NCBI RefSeq assembly: GCF_003418935.1
Contig: NZ_QVMT01000003.1
Location: forward strand, 613,262-677,261
Length of the DNA stretch: 64,000 nt
Direction of reading: 5' to 3'
Source: Emticicia sp. C21
Lineage (GTDB): Bacteria > Bacteroidota > Bacteroidia > Cytophagales > Spirosomataceae
The notes below the pieces were generated by a model. It ran no database searches and was not told the DNA's origin. It saw only the letters and a program-made list of their open reading frames with translations. A program made the translations under genes and the position numbers. Numbering within the stretch: position 1 is the first letter of the stretch; each line of letters begins with the position of its first letter. Shown in pieces: positions 15,456 to 24,492 of this stretch.

Positions 15456-16619
15456 ATGTCTGATACAGCTCCTGTTATTACAATTATTAACCGCCATTAT
15501 CCACCGAATCCTGGTATTACCGGAGAATCTGCCTGGGATATGGCTAAGTATCTGATAGAAAAATACAAGGCCGAAGTACATATTGTGCATATTGACCGCA
15601 CTTATGACGGAGGCGGACAAATCCGTCAACCCATTGGTATACTCCACCCGGTTAATACCATTTATGAGGGTAAAAACGGCTTGCTGAAACTCATTTCTGG
15701 TACGCTGGACGGGCTTTTCCTGATTCTGAAAGCCAGAAAACTGAATAAAGGCAAAGTGATAGTAATGACAAGCCCACCGCTATTACCTTTCTGGGCCACA
15801 TGGTTTCTGAAAGATTGGGTACTATGGTCAATGGATTTATTCCCCGAAGGATTTGCTGCCGCCGGTACTATCAAACCCACTAATTTTATTTATCGTTGGG
15901 TGTTGAAAAAAACGTATCAGAAACCACCTCAACATCTCATTGCTCTGGGGCCTAATCAGGCGACGTTCGTTAAGCAAAGCTATCAAAAGCAAATACCAAC
16001 TACCATTCTGCCATGCGGCGTATTGTTCCATCAGGAAAATGACCCTAATGTGCCCGAATGGAAAAAGGACGACGGCAAAATCTACTTCGGCTATTGCGGC
16101 AATTTAGCCAAACCTCATTCAGACGAATTTCTATTGAGATTCATCGATAATCTGGATACACAAAAGCACCATTTAATACTAGCCATTTATGGCGAAAAGG
16201 CAGATGCTGTATTAGCTTATGCCCAGGGTAAAGAGGGCATCACGATTCTGAAAAGTGTCCCACGCAGCCAGTTACATTTCATAGATGTACATCTGGTAAG
16301 CTTGCTACAGGAGTGGACACATATAGCAGTTCCCTCAAAAGCCGTAAGCTCTATCTGTGCCGGAGCCAGTATGCTATTTTGCGGCAATAAAGAAGCCGAT
16401 ACATGGGCATTGCTCCATAAGGCATCGTGGTTGATAGAAGAAAACAAACCATTAGATGCGCAGATAAAAACCTTCCTCGCAAACCTCACCCCAGCAGAAG
16501 TGCAACAAAAAAGAGCCAATGCGCAGCATTTGATAGAAGACTTGCAGATGATGGTAGTCAATGCCTACGAAGACGTAAGAGGGCTGGAGTTCCCTTCCCC
16601 ATTGTTGGGGAAGGGTTAG
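15456..16619 (+). CDS. Glycosyltransferase, GT4-like
   Basis: A protein of about 387 residues beginning MSDTAPVITIINRHYPPNPG. The N-terminal half has ITGESAWDMAKYLIEKY and MTSPPLLPFWATWFLKDWVLWSMDLFPEG, as in WbuB/WcaI-like GT-B transferases. The C-terminal half has IYFGYCGNLAKPHSDEF and a SLLQEWTHIAVPSKAVSSICAGASMLF sugar-nucleotide region. A role in exopolysaccharide or LPS sugar transfer is inferred. The last dozen residues (FPSPLLGKG) are encoded by a CCCTTCCCC/GGGGAAGGG palindrome that looks like an inserted repeat, so the natural C-terminus may have been replaced. Confidence 0.75.
   Translation: MSDTAPVITIINRHYPPNPGITGESAWDMAKYLIEKYKAEVHIVHIDRTYDGGGQIRQPIGILHPVNTIYEGKNGLLKLISGTLDGLFLILKARKLNKGKVIVMTSPPLLPFWATWFLKDWVLWSMDLFPEGFAAAGTIKPTNFIYRWVLKKTYQKPPQHLIALGPNQATFVKQSYQKQIPTTILPCGVLFHQENDPNVPEWKKDDGKIYFGYCGNLAKPHSDEFLLRFIDNLDTQKHHLILAIYGEKADAVLAYAQGKEGITILKSVPRSQLHFIDVHLVSLLQEWTHIAVPSKAVSSICAGASMLFCGNKEADTWALLHKASWLIEENKPLDAQIKTFLANLTPAEVQQKRANAQHLIEDLQMMVVNAYEDVRGLEFPSPLLGKG
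16592..16615. repeat. CCCTTCCCC...GGGGAAGGG palindrome at the gene end
   Basis: A near-perfect stem that overlaps the last codons of the glycosyltransferase gene and abuts its TAG. The following TTAGGGATGGGG matches the usual continuation of such dispersed repeats. Confidence 0.6.
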
Positions 16620-16792
16620 GGATGGGGTCTTTTCTACTCCCTTCACCACCTCCTTAAACTACTTTTCAAGCACTTCTGCCTATACTCAGCCCCATTTACC
16701 ATTTAATAAATTTTAGGTGTTTAGCCGGAATAAATCAGCATGTTTTTCTAGAATTGTGTATCGAATCCTTATAAATTCTATTCGCAATCTAT

Positions 16793-18334
16793 ATGAAAAT
16801 CTCTACTTTATGCATTTGGGTGGTCATACTTTTATGTTTTAAAGGTTTGCCTACGCTGGGTCAAAGTGTTACAATAAACCCGAGCGGTATCAGTCCGCTT
16901 ACTCCTCGCCTGAGCAATGAGGCTATTCTGGCTCTTCCGAACCCACAAACAGGAGATTTGGCTTATGACCTTACCTTTCTGTGCCTGAGAGTGTATAACG
17001 GAAGCGAGTGGCTTTGCAGTTATCAGGACCCTGATAATATTGTACCGGATATGGCACTTTTGGCTACAACGGGAGGTACAGGTGGTTCTTCTCCTAATGG
17101 AATGGCTACCGATGCCGTTGGCAATATTTATATAACAGGTTATTTTTCAGGAAATGCCACTTTTGACAATATCAGTAAAACAGCGCTCGGATATGATGAT
17201 ATTTTTATTGCTAAATATAACAAAAATGGTAAAGTTTTGTGGGTGCAGACAGCAGGTGGAACCAGTGAAGAACATGGTAGAGATATAGCACTGGATGAAA
17301 ACGGAAATTTGTATATCACCGGATCTTTTAATGGTACAACTACTTTTGGAAGTACTAACAAGACATCAGCCGGTGGGACGGATATTTTTATAGCCAAATA
17401 TGATACAAGCGGGGCTTTTAAATGGGTAAGAACCTTTGGATCTACCGGCAATGATGTGGGCAATAGTATAACAGTTTATAATAATACCAATATCTATACT
17501 GCGGGGTATTTTAATGGAGAAGTAAATTTTGAAGAAAGCCCCAGTACTTCCAACGGTGGTTCGGATATTTTTTTATTGAAATGTACTCCTGCAGGTAATT
17601 CCGTATGGGTACAAACAGCCGGTGGTTCAGGTAACGACCAGGCATTAGATGTTTATGCAGAAAGCAGCGGTGCAGGCATAACGGGGTATTTTTACGGTAC
17701 AGCTTCTTTTGGTACAGAAGCCAGAATTTCGGCAGGTGGTACAGATATGTTTTTTGCCATATATAATCATGAGGGTGATATGAACATTTTGCAGACAGCA
17801 GGTGGCCCTGGTGCGGATGCCGGGCAAAGTTTAGCAATATTGAGTTTTTTTGGGTCTAATTATTATGTAACAGGGTATTTCTCAGGCACCGCCACTTTTG
17901 CTGATAAGACCGCAACCTCATCGGGCGGTAGAGACATTTTTATGGCTATCTATACCAGTTCTTTTTCAGACCCGCTTCAGTTATTAAAAACGGCAGGAGG
18001 TTCATCTGACGACCAGGGTGAGAAAATAATAATGAATGAAATTGGCAATAATTTTTATGTGGCAGGTAAATTCTCAAGAGCCTTTTCAATTGATAATTTA
18101 AATAAGTCTTCGAATTATGACTCTAATATTTTTATAGCACAATTTTATATGAATGGTCATATTAATTGGCTGAAAACAGCTAGCTCCAGCAATGTAATAG
18201 AAGTACAGGATGTAGCCATAGATGCTGCCGATAATCTGTTAGTTACGGGGTATTTTTTCAATTCTGCCAGATTTGGCAATTTCAGGAAAACCTCAGCAGG
18301 AAATTCTGATACTTTTCTGTTAAAATTAAAATAG
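16793..18334 (+). CDS. Secreted SBBP-repeat beta-propeller protein (paralogue 1)
   Basis: A 513-residue protein: signal peptide to LPTLGQ, then a short N-terminal module (PLTPRLSNEAILALPNPQTG, AYDLTFLCLRVYNGSEWLC), then about eight SBBP-like blades. Each blade carries variants of DAVGNIYITGYFSGNATF, SAGGTDIFIAKYDTSG and FKWVRTFGST. The blades should form a propeller outside the cell or in the outer membrane. It shares the N-terminal module and blade pattern with the protein at 40825-42357. It has no C-terminal sorting domain: the chain ends in the last blade (DTFLLKLK). Function is unknown. Confidence 0.75.
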   Translation: MKISTLCIWVVILLCFKGLPTLGQSVTINPSGISPLTPRLSNEAILALPNPQTGDLAYDLTFLCLRVYNGSEWLCSYQDPDNIVPDMALLATTGGTGGSSPNGMATDAVGNIYITGYFSGNATFDNISKTALGYDDIFIAKYNKNGKVLWVQTAGGTSEEHGRDIALDENGNLYITGSFNGTTTFGSTNKTSAGGTDIFIAKYDTSGAFKWVRTFGSTGNDVGNSITVYNNTNIYTAGYFNGEVNFEESPSTSNGGSDIFLLKCTPAGNSVWVQTAGGSGNDQALDVYAESSGAGITGYFYGTASFGTEARISAGGTDMFFAIYNHEGDMNILQTAGGPGADAGQSLAILSFFGSNYYVTGYFSGTATFADKTATSSGGRDIFMAIYTSSFSDPLQLLKTAGGSSDDQGEKIIMNEIGNNFYVAGKFSRAFSIDNLNKSSNYDSNIFIAQFYMNGHINWLKTASSSNVIEVQDVAIDAADNLLVTGYFFNSARFGNFRKTSAGNSDTFLLKLK

Positions 18335-18443
18335 GGGTTATGTTGTTTTGTGGCAACAAAGAATTAGACAGTCCAATGAAGCGGACACAATGCATCGCTC
18401 GGCGAACCGTGCATCTCTGCAGAAAAAGAGCTATTGATTGCTT

Positions 18444-19763
18444 TCAGTTTTCCTCCCAATATTCAAAACCCGTTATATCTACATAACCCAATGTATAGTC
18501 TACAAAAAGACCATCTTTCTTTATATGCAGGTATTTTGGGTACTTGAAAGGTATTATTGTATTCCCGTTTTTATCAATTATTCCATAATATTCGTCTTTT
18601 TTTGCCGGAATTAAATCATATACCATACCTGAGGTCTCTGCATAAATGAGAGGAATTATTTCTTTGCCCTCTTCATTTATAAATCCATACAAACCATCCT
18701 TGCTGACTCTTGCTAATTCTGGTGAGTAGCCGCTATGATTATGAGGGACGAATGGAGCAATGCTGTCGTAGGTATCATCAGGAATAACTACTTGTGCTGC
18801 TTCATTCAGAACCGAGTATTTGCTATTTTCATGGATGATCCATCTCTTTTTAGTCCATTGACAAATACCACCATACTCATAAACAAATGGAATAATCACT
18901 TTCCCTTCTGTGTCAATTACCCCAAACTTATTATCTTTTGCAATAACACAAAAACCATTCTTAAAGTCGTATCCCCACTCATTATCGTCATATAAGTAAG
19001 GAATAACAAGCTCATTCTGCTTATTAATGAAACCAATCTTCCCGGCTTTTCTAGCCATCACAAGCCCATCATGAAAACCCTCATCCCAGCCCCAGTAAAA
19101 TTGTCCGGAATCAGTAAATTCCAGCTCTAATGGTATTACTAACTCTTTTGAAAGATTCATAAATCCATATCTCAAATTTCGAATGTCTATCACACTTATT
19201 AGCCCTTCCTGAAATGTCTCTCCAAAAGACCACCCATGGGGTAATGTAAAAACTTCACCCTTTTCTGTTATCCATTTCGCGCCATGTGTATAAATACCAT
19301 TGTCATCCATTCCCAGATAATTTCGGGGTACCATCATTTTTCCATTATTATCAAAAAAAAGCTGTCTTTTTTCCTGGTCTGAAATATGTTTAAGAAAGAA
19401 GTGTCTAAGATTTTGATTAGGGTAGGCAAACGGGATAAGAATTTTCCCGTTTAAATCAAATAGGGTATTATCGATAAATTGATTATTCTCTATTTCATCC
19501 AGAATAATTCCCTCTTCATATATTTTTGGAGGATTACCATAGATAATCGGTAGTATCTCTTGTCCGCTCATATCAATCACTCCAAATTTATTCTGAAGCA
19601 TAACTACGGCCCTTCCATACTGAAACAGTGAGGCAGAGTCATATATACAAGGAATAATTATCTCTTTGGTATCATAATCTGCATAGCCCCATTTATCTTT
19701 TTTTCTGTAGGGGATTAGTCTCTTCTTTTGTGTATCTGCAGGTGTATTTTCTGAAATATTCAT
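18444..19763 (-). CDS. WG-repeat protein
   Basis: A 439-residue cytoplasmic-looking protein composed of WG/KWG repeats such as KDKWGYADYDTKEIIIPCIYD, NKFGVIDMSGQEILPIIYG, GKIGFINKQNELVIPYLYDD, NKFGVIDTEGKVIIPFVYEYGG, GLYGFINEEGKEIIPLIYAET and EYYGIIDKNGNTIIPFKYP. About eight to ten units are visible. No signal peptide or membrane segment is seen. WG-repeat proteins are widespread in Bacteroidota, and their role is not established. The N-terminal ENTPADTQKKR stretch is unstructured. Single gene. Confidence 0.85.
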   Translation of the reverse strand: MNISENTPADTQKKRLIPYRKKDKWGYADYDTKEIIIPCIYDSASLFQYGRAVVMLQNKFGVIDMSGQEILPIIYGNPPKIYEEGIILDEIENNQFIDNTLFDLNGKILIPFAYPNQNLRHFFLKHISDQEKRQLFFDNNGKMMVPRNYLGMDDNGIYTHGAKWITEKGEVFTLPHGWSFGETFQEGLISVIDIRNLRYGFMNLSKELVIPLELEFTDSGQFYWGWDEGFHDGLVMARKAGKIGFINKQNELVIPYLYDDNEWGYDFKNGFCVIAKDNKFGVIDTEGKVIIPFVYEYGGICQWTKKRWIIHENSKYSVLNEAAQVVIPDDTYDSIAPFVPHNHSGYSPELARVSKDGLYGFINEEGKEIIPLIYAETSGMVYDLIPAKKDEYYGIIDKNGNTIIPFKYPKYLHIKKDGLFVDYTLGYVDITGFEYWEEN

Positions 19764-19876
19764 TGATGGGTTTTGATGGAAAGTATTTTATTAGTGATTT
19801 TGGTTGAAGCTAAACATTTGTGAGAGGGGTAGGTTTTTGTGTATAACGATTTCCGTAACGATGGACCGTTAAATAG

Positions 19877-21154
19877 TCATACACTAAAACTCCTATAAAC
19901 CCCCAGATACCGCTCCTTCACCACGGCCTGCGAATAATTCTCCAATACCTTCTTCCTGGCATTGTTGGCTAAGGCCTTGGCATCTGCCTCAAATAATATC
20001 CATTTAATTCCCTCTGCAAAATTTTCGGCTGATTTATAGGTTGCTAAATACCCCGTTTGCTGATGTTCAATCATCTCTGGAATACCACCCACTTCAAAAC
20101 CCACTGCCGGAGTGCCGCAGGCCATCGCCTCCATAATGGTATTTGGCAGATTTTCCTGAATAGACGGAATCGTAAACACATCAGCCGCCGAGTAGATTAA
20201 GGCAATTTTTTCAACATCAGAGATTCGTCCTAAAGCATGTGTTTTAAAGGGCAGCATTTGATTCAATTCCGCATCGCTTTCTCCCAGAATCACTAGTTCA
20301 ATCTCATCAGGATTAGAAACCTGCTCTTTTAAAATCCGCAAAGATTCCTGAAAATAACTGAAACCTTTCCAGATAACCGTCACCTTTGCGGCTGCGAATA
20401 AAATGAGTTTTTTATCGATGGGCAGGTTTAATTTTGCTCTTGCCTCTGCTTTTGTAGTAGGCTTAAAAACGTTTATATCTAAAGGATTCGGAATAGCACT
20501 AATAGACAGGTTTTTAAACAGATTACTTTTGCGGGCTCTGTTAGCTAACCATTCGCTACAACCAACAATCTGAATTGGAGGGAGTTGAGTCATATCACCA
20601 AAAATTTCATGCTTACGTTGCCAGACCTTAGCCGATAAATCATCAGGCGAGGGATTCCGCAGATAAGGCAGGCAATTCCCACAATGCCCCTGATAATTCT
20701 CACAGTCGCCACTATGGTGGCAACCACCCGTAAATGCCCACATATCATGCAGCGTCCAGACAATAGGCTTGCCTAAACTGAATAGCTTTTTAAGAGAGTT
20801 GATGGAAAGAAACCCGAAGTTGACCCAATGTAAATGCAGAATATCGGCTTCCTGTACTAAAGGGTGCTGCGAAATATCAATGCCTGTATTGGCAGGAGAA
20901 AACGCAAAGCGCACTTCTTTGTTTTTCTCATACTGACGGAAATACAGACGCTCAGTCACAAACCGGATGAAAGCCCTTTTCTTATCAAGCCAGCTTTGGG
21001 CTACAGGTATTACATCAGCCCGGTTACGTTTTTTTTCCTGCACCAGTAGTTTGGCTTCAATGTCATGTTCTTCTTCCAATACCGACAATAATCGTAAAGA
21101 GGCAATAGCTGCACCACCCATGCTGTCGTCGGTATTTATGAGAAGAATTTTCAA
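19877..21154 (-). CDS. Glycosyltransferase family 4, WcaC-like
   Basis: A 425-residue GT-B transferase beginning MKILLINTDDSMGGAAIASLRL. It contains the Cys/His cluster GGCHHSGDCENYQGHCGNCP typical of colanic-acid WcaC-type enzymes, LHLHWVNFGFLS and WTLHDMWAFTGGC. The C-terminal donor-binding end has SAADVFTIPSIQENLPNTIMEAMACGTPAVGFEVGGIPEMI with the E-x7-E pattern. It transfers a sugar to a lipid-linked or growing polysaccharide. Together with 15456-16619 and the flippase at 25483-26982 it suggests dispersed polysaccharide genes. Confidence 0.88.
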   Translation of the reverse strand: MKILLINTDDSMGGAAIASLRLLSVLEEEHDIEAKLLVQEKKRNRADVIPVAQSWLDKKRAFIRFVTERLYFRQYEKNKEVRFAFSPANTGIDISQHPLVQEADILHLHWVNFGFLSINSLKKLFSLGKPIVWTLHDMWAFTGGCHHSGDCENYQGHCGNCLPYLRNPSPDDLSAKVWQRKHEIFGDMTQLPPIQIVGCSEWLANRARKSNLFKNLSISAIPNPLDINVFKPTTKAEARAKLNLPIDKKLILFAAAKVTVIWKGFSYFQESLRILKEQVSNPDEIELVILGESDAELNQMLPFKTHALGRISDVEKIALIYSAADVFTIPSIQENLPNTIMEAMACGTPAVGFEVGGIPEMIEHQQTGYLATYKSAENFAEGIKWILFEADAKALANNARKKVLENYSQAVVKERYLGVYRSFSV

Positions 21155-21293
21155 GAATGAGTCGCTTAATTATGTCAGTAATAGCTGCGAATTACGCAAA
21201 ATTTTGCCATATCTTTAACGCGCGTACGATAATATTAAGTCCCTACAGACTACAAATGTATTATAGTCAGCAGTTTATTCACCTAACTTATAT

Positions 21294-21469
21294 TGAAGTT
21301 GTTTAGGATTATTCCTTTTATTTAAAAATATGTTGTTTTGGCTGCGCCTGCATCAAATAATTTCAACCTTAGCTCTGCTATGGAATTCCATTCGGGCTTT
21401 CATCATTTGATTTGGCTCGCTTAAAACATCCCTATTTTTAAAAAGCAACGAAAATCCTAAACAACTTCA
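21294..21469. mobile_element. MITE-like element of about 176 bp with 17-bp terminal inverted repeats
   Basis: The ends TGAAGTTGTTTAGGATT (21294-21310) and AATCCTAAACAACTTCA (21453-21469) are perfectly inverted. The interior is non-coding and contains CATCAAATAATTTCAACC and CATCATTTGATTTGGCTC. No transposase lies inside. I could not see a clear target duplication. It lies in the 420-base divergent gap before the sigma factor gene. Confidence 0.6.
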
Positions 21470-21574
21470 TTGTCTTTACAAAGTGTAATCTTTATATTAA
21501 TAAAAAAAAATATCTACAATCATGTAAGTTTTTTACCTACCGTGCGACTAATTGTTTAAACAAAGCATCAGCGA

Positions 21575-22066
21575 ATGGAAAAGGATTTTATTCAATTGAT
21601 CAATACAAACCGGGGCCTCATTTACAAAGTATGTAATTTGTATTGTCAGGTCGATGACGATAAAAAAGACCTTTTTCAGGAGATTGTTTTGCAGTTATGG
21701 ACATCTTACCCCAAATTCAGAAACGAGTCGTTAAGTACTACCTGGTTGTATAGAGTGGCACTGAACACCGCCATTTCCAATTTCAGAAAAGAAAGCCGCA
21801 AGCCCGAAAGAAGTACCATTTCAGTCACAGAATTGCAGATACCTGATATGAACCTGCATCAATCTGAAAACGATGATTCAGGCTTATTACAAAAGGCTAT
21901 AGAAAAACTATCAGAGATTGACAAGGCCATCATCATGCTTTATCTGGAAGACAAAAGTTATGACGAAATCGCCGAAATCATTGGTATCACGCACTCGAAT
22001 GTGGGGGTAAGAATCAACAGAATCAAAATCAAATTAGAAAAACTCATTAAATCGAACGGCATATGA
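21575..22066 (+). CDS. ECF-type RNA polymerase sigma factor
   Basis: A 163-residue sigma-70 family protein. Region 2 has LFQEIVLQLWTSYPKFRNESLSTTWLYRVALNTAISNFRKESRK, and region 4 has LSEIDKAIIMLYLEDKSYDEIAEIIGITHSNVGVRINRIKIKL with its helix-turn-helix. Its stop overlaps the next start (ATGA), so it is co-translated with the membrane protein that follows, which probably controls it. Target promoters are not visible. Confidence 0.93.
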   Translation: MEKDFIQLINTNRGLIYKVCNLYCQVDDDKKDLFQEIVLQLWTSYPKFRNESLSTTWLYRVALNTAISNFRKESRKPERSTISVTELQIPDMNLHQSENDDSGLLQKAIEKLSEIDKAIIMLYLEDKSYDEIAEIIGITHSNVGVRINRIKIKLEKLIKSNGI

Positions 22067-22692
22067 ACTTAGATGAACTGAAATCGGCATGGAAAGTATA
22101 CGACCAGAAATTGCAAACCTCTCAACTGCTCACCGAGCGCATGATTGTAGGCATGATAAAAGAAAGGTCACGGTCAAGAGTCGCAAAAATCAAACGCGAG
22201 AATACTGGGTTCTTTATCCTGATGGTAGTCGAACTGGTAGTTTTAGGCGCTGTCTTCCTCGGCAACCCCTTTGATTTTATTTATCCCATCCAGTTTGTGC
22301 CTTATGGTTTTCTGGCAGTCGGTATCATCATGGCCATCATAGCCATCTACCGAAGCAACGCCATCGTAAACGTTGATATGAACAGCACCACTCTGGGCGC
22401 TTTTCTGAACCATGTAATTAAAGAATACGAAAAAAACAAGAAACTGGAGGGCTGGTTCGGAATCCTGATGCTTGCCTCCGGATGCCTGACAACCTTATCT
22501 TTTTTGCCCAAAAAATTAGCCAGACAAGACTTATCCTCTGCTCTGATAGATACCCTTATCCCACTGGCTGTTTGTCTGTTTGTTTATTATATAGCCTTTA
22601 AATTGGGCGCCTTTAAAAATCGTAAAAGCGAGGGTTTCAAGGAAGATTTGAGAGAATTGGAGGAATTATCGAAGGAATTGGAGGGGGTGTAG
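22063..22692 (+). CDS. Membrane protein coupled to the sigma factor (possible anti-sigma)
   Basis: A 209-residue protein. A charged N-terminal cytoplasmic segment (MNLDELKSAWKVYDQKLQTS to KIKREN, about 1-47) precedes four predicted membrane helices (about 48-66, 73-92, 128-147 and 160-180) and an acidic C-terminal tail (EDLRELEELSKELEG). The 4-base overlap and the LDELKSAWK motif are typical of small membrane proteins paired with ECF sigma factors in Bacteroidota. An anti-sigma role is inferred from position only: no zinc-binding or FecR domain is present. Confidence 0.65.
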   Translation: MNLDELKSAWKVYDQKLQTSQLLTERMIVGMIKERSRSRVAKIKRENTGFFILMVVELVVLGAVFLGNPFDFIYPIQFVPYGFLAVGIIMAIIAIYRSNAIVNVDMNSTTLGAFLNHVIKEYEKNKKLEGWFGILMLASGCLTTLSFLPKKLARQDLSSALIDTLIPLAVCLFVYYIAFKLGAFKNRKSEGFKEDLRELEELSKELEGV

Positions 22693-22732
22693 GTTGGTTT
22701 TTGATGTTTGTCGCCCAAATTCACAATCCCCT

Positions 22733-22885
22733 GTCAGCGACTGAAACGGTCCGCCGCAGCGGTCGCCGTCTAAGATAACAATGGAACAATTTTAGTATGT
22801 AAAGCGGACTTAAGTCCGCTTATGTAAAAAAAACCTTTGTTACTTTAGCCGGCGACCGCTGCGGCGGACCGTTTCAGTCGCTGAC
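22733..22885. repeat. Palindromic element with GCGGACTTAAGTCCGC core (copy C)
   Basis: GTCAGCGACTGAAACGGTCC is the left arm and GGACCGTTTCAGTCGCTGAC the right arm. The arms extend through GCCGCAGCGGTCGCCG. AAGCGGACTTAAGTCCGCTT is inside and CCTTTGTTACTTTAGCCGGCGAC on the right. It fills most of the 345-base gap before the sugar dehydrogenase gene. Confidence 0.85.
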
Positions 22886-23037
22886 GGGGGCATCGGCAAA
22901 TGGCGATAGTATTTAAAATTAAGTAAAACATATATTAACACTCGCAGAAAAACTCTGGCACACTATTTTCGTATATTTTATGCGTGTTATAAATTTATTG
23001 ACTGTTTCGGTCGTTATTTTAAAAATCCATCACTTGT

Positions 23038-24249
23038 ATGAAAAAAGTAATCATTCTAATCACGCTATCGGCTGTCAGTGCATTCCTGGGATTCAGTTGC
23101 GAATCCGGTGCTGACCCTATCGGAAAAACAGACGATTCAACGTCTAACACAGTAGCAGGAGAGTATCAGGCAGTTGTTGCTTTCCCAAACCTGACTTTTG
23201 ATGACCCCGTTGAGTTTACGCATGCCTATGATGGTACCAACAAGGTATATGTCATTGAGCAGAAGGGTGTTATCCGGGTATTTGATAATGTGTCCACAGC
23301 AGATCAGGCGGCCGTATTTCTGGACATTGACGCTCGTGTAGATGCAGGCGGTGAAATGGGTTTATTAGGGCTCGCTTTTCACCCGAATTTTGAAACGAAC
23401 GGCTATTTCTATGTCAACTACAACCGTAATTCACCGTCCCGCCAGACCGTTATCTCTAGGTTTAAAGTCAACTCAGGCTCACAAACGGCTGATGCCAGTA
23501 GCGAGAAAATCCTCCTGACTTTCGAGCAGCCTTACACCAATCATAAAGGAGGCAAACTGGCATTTGGTTCTGATGGCTATCTCTACATTGCCACAGGCGA
23601 TGGCGGTAGTGGCGGAGACCCACAAAACAATGCCCAGAATCGGAAGAATCTCTTAGGCAAAATCCTGCGCATAGACGTGAATGTGGAAGACAGATTAAAT
23701 TACGGGATACCCAAAGATAACCCATATGTAGGCAATACTGAGGGTTTCAAAGAGGAGATTTATGCCTATGGCTTGCGTAATCCGTGGCGGTTCAGTATCG
23801 ATGCTTCCACCAACAATATATGGGTAGGTGATGTAGGACAAAACGAGGTAGAAGAAATTGATGTGATAACCAAAGGTGGCAACTACGGCTGGCGGATAAA
23901 AGAAGCCAACGATTGCTTTGACCCGACAGGCAATTGTGGACAAGCCAATCTGGTAGCACCTGTATGGAGCTATAAACAAGGCAATGATGGCCGTTCGGTC
24001 ACAGGTGGAGTGGTATACAGAGGTAAAAAACTACCGGATCTGGTAGGGAAATACGTCTTTGGCGATTATGTAAGCGGCAAAGTATGGTCTTTAAAATATG
24101 ATGGCGCAAAAGCCACCGATAGTGGCGATAAAATAGCCAATGTCAGCAGTATTTCGGCCTTTGGCGAAGATGCCAATCATGAGCTATATATCCTTAATTA
24201 TGGGTCTGGTAAGGTGTATATGTTGGAGAAGAGAGCAGCGGGGAATTAA
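23038..24249 (+). CDS. PQQ-type glucose/sorbosone dehydrogenase lipoprotein
   Basis: A 403-residue protein with a lipoprotein-like signal (FLGFSC, Cys21) and a six-bladed GSDH propeller. Conserved blocks are GGEMGLLGLAFHPNF, YTNHKGGKLAFGSDGYLYIATGDGG, NLLGKILRIDV, EIYAYGLRNPWRFSID, WVGDVGQNEVEEIDVI, GGNYGWRIKE and VTGGVVYRGKKLPDLVGKYVFGD. These resemble soluble PQQ glucose dehydrogenases and Hedgehog-interacting-like domains that oxidise aldoses in the periplasm. PQQ binding is not provable here, and no PQQ synthesis genes are in view. Single gene. Confidence 0.85.
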   Translation: MKKVIILITLSAVSAFLGFSCESGADPIGKTDDSTSNTVAGEYQAVVAFPNLTFDDPVEFTHAYDGTNKVYVIEQKGVIRVFDNVSTADQAAVFLDIDARVDAGGEMGLLGLAFHPNFETNGYFYVNYNRNSPSRQTVISRFKVNSGSQTADASSEKILLTFEQPYTNHKGGKLAFGSDGYLYIATGDGGSGGDPQNNAQNRKNLLGKILRIDVNVEDRLNYGIPKDNPYVGNTEGFKEEIYAYGLRNPWRFSIDASTNNIWVGDVGQNEVEEIDVITKGGNYGWRIKEANDCFDPTGNCGQANLVAPVWSYKQGNDGRSVTGGVVYRGKKLPDLVGKYVFGDYVSGKVWSLKYDGAKATDSGDKIANVSSISAFGEDANHELYILNYGSGKVYMLEKRAAGN

Positions 24250-24309
24250 ATGTCTTAATTAAAAATCCGTTTCCGTAGGCCTGGCAAATTCCAGAAATAT
24301 ATGTATTAG

Positions 24310-24367
24310 ATTGTAAAGCCCCTTGGAGCGGATGCCATGCGATGTCTGCTCCAAAGGGTTTTACAAT
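24310..24367. terminator. Inverted repeat after the sugar dehydrogenase gene
   Basis: ATTGTAAAGCCCCTTGGAGC pairs with GCTCCAAAGGG then TTTTACAAT around a GATGCCATGCGATGTCT loop. It is a long imperfect stem 60 bases after the stop, without a long T run, so either a terminator or a dispersed palindrome. Confidence 0.5.
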
Positions 24368-24492
24368 AAAAATGGCCATTATCTTTTATTCGCAAATGAA
24401 GTTTTGGGCTCTCCCGGACAAACGGAGCGAACGCCGCGCGATGTGGTTTGAGGTTGCGATACTATTGCCTTATTATCAGTTCAGGAGTGGGT

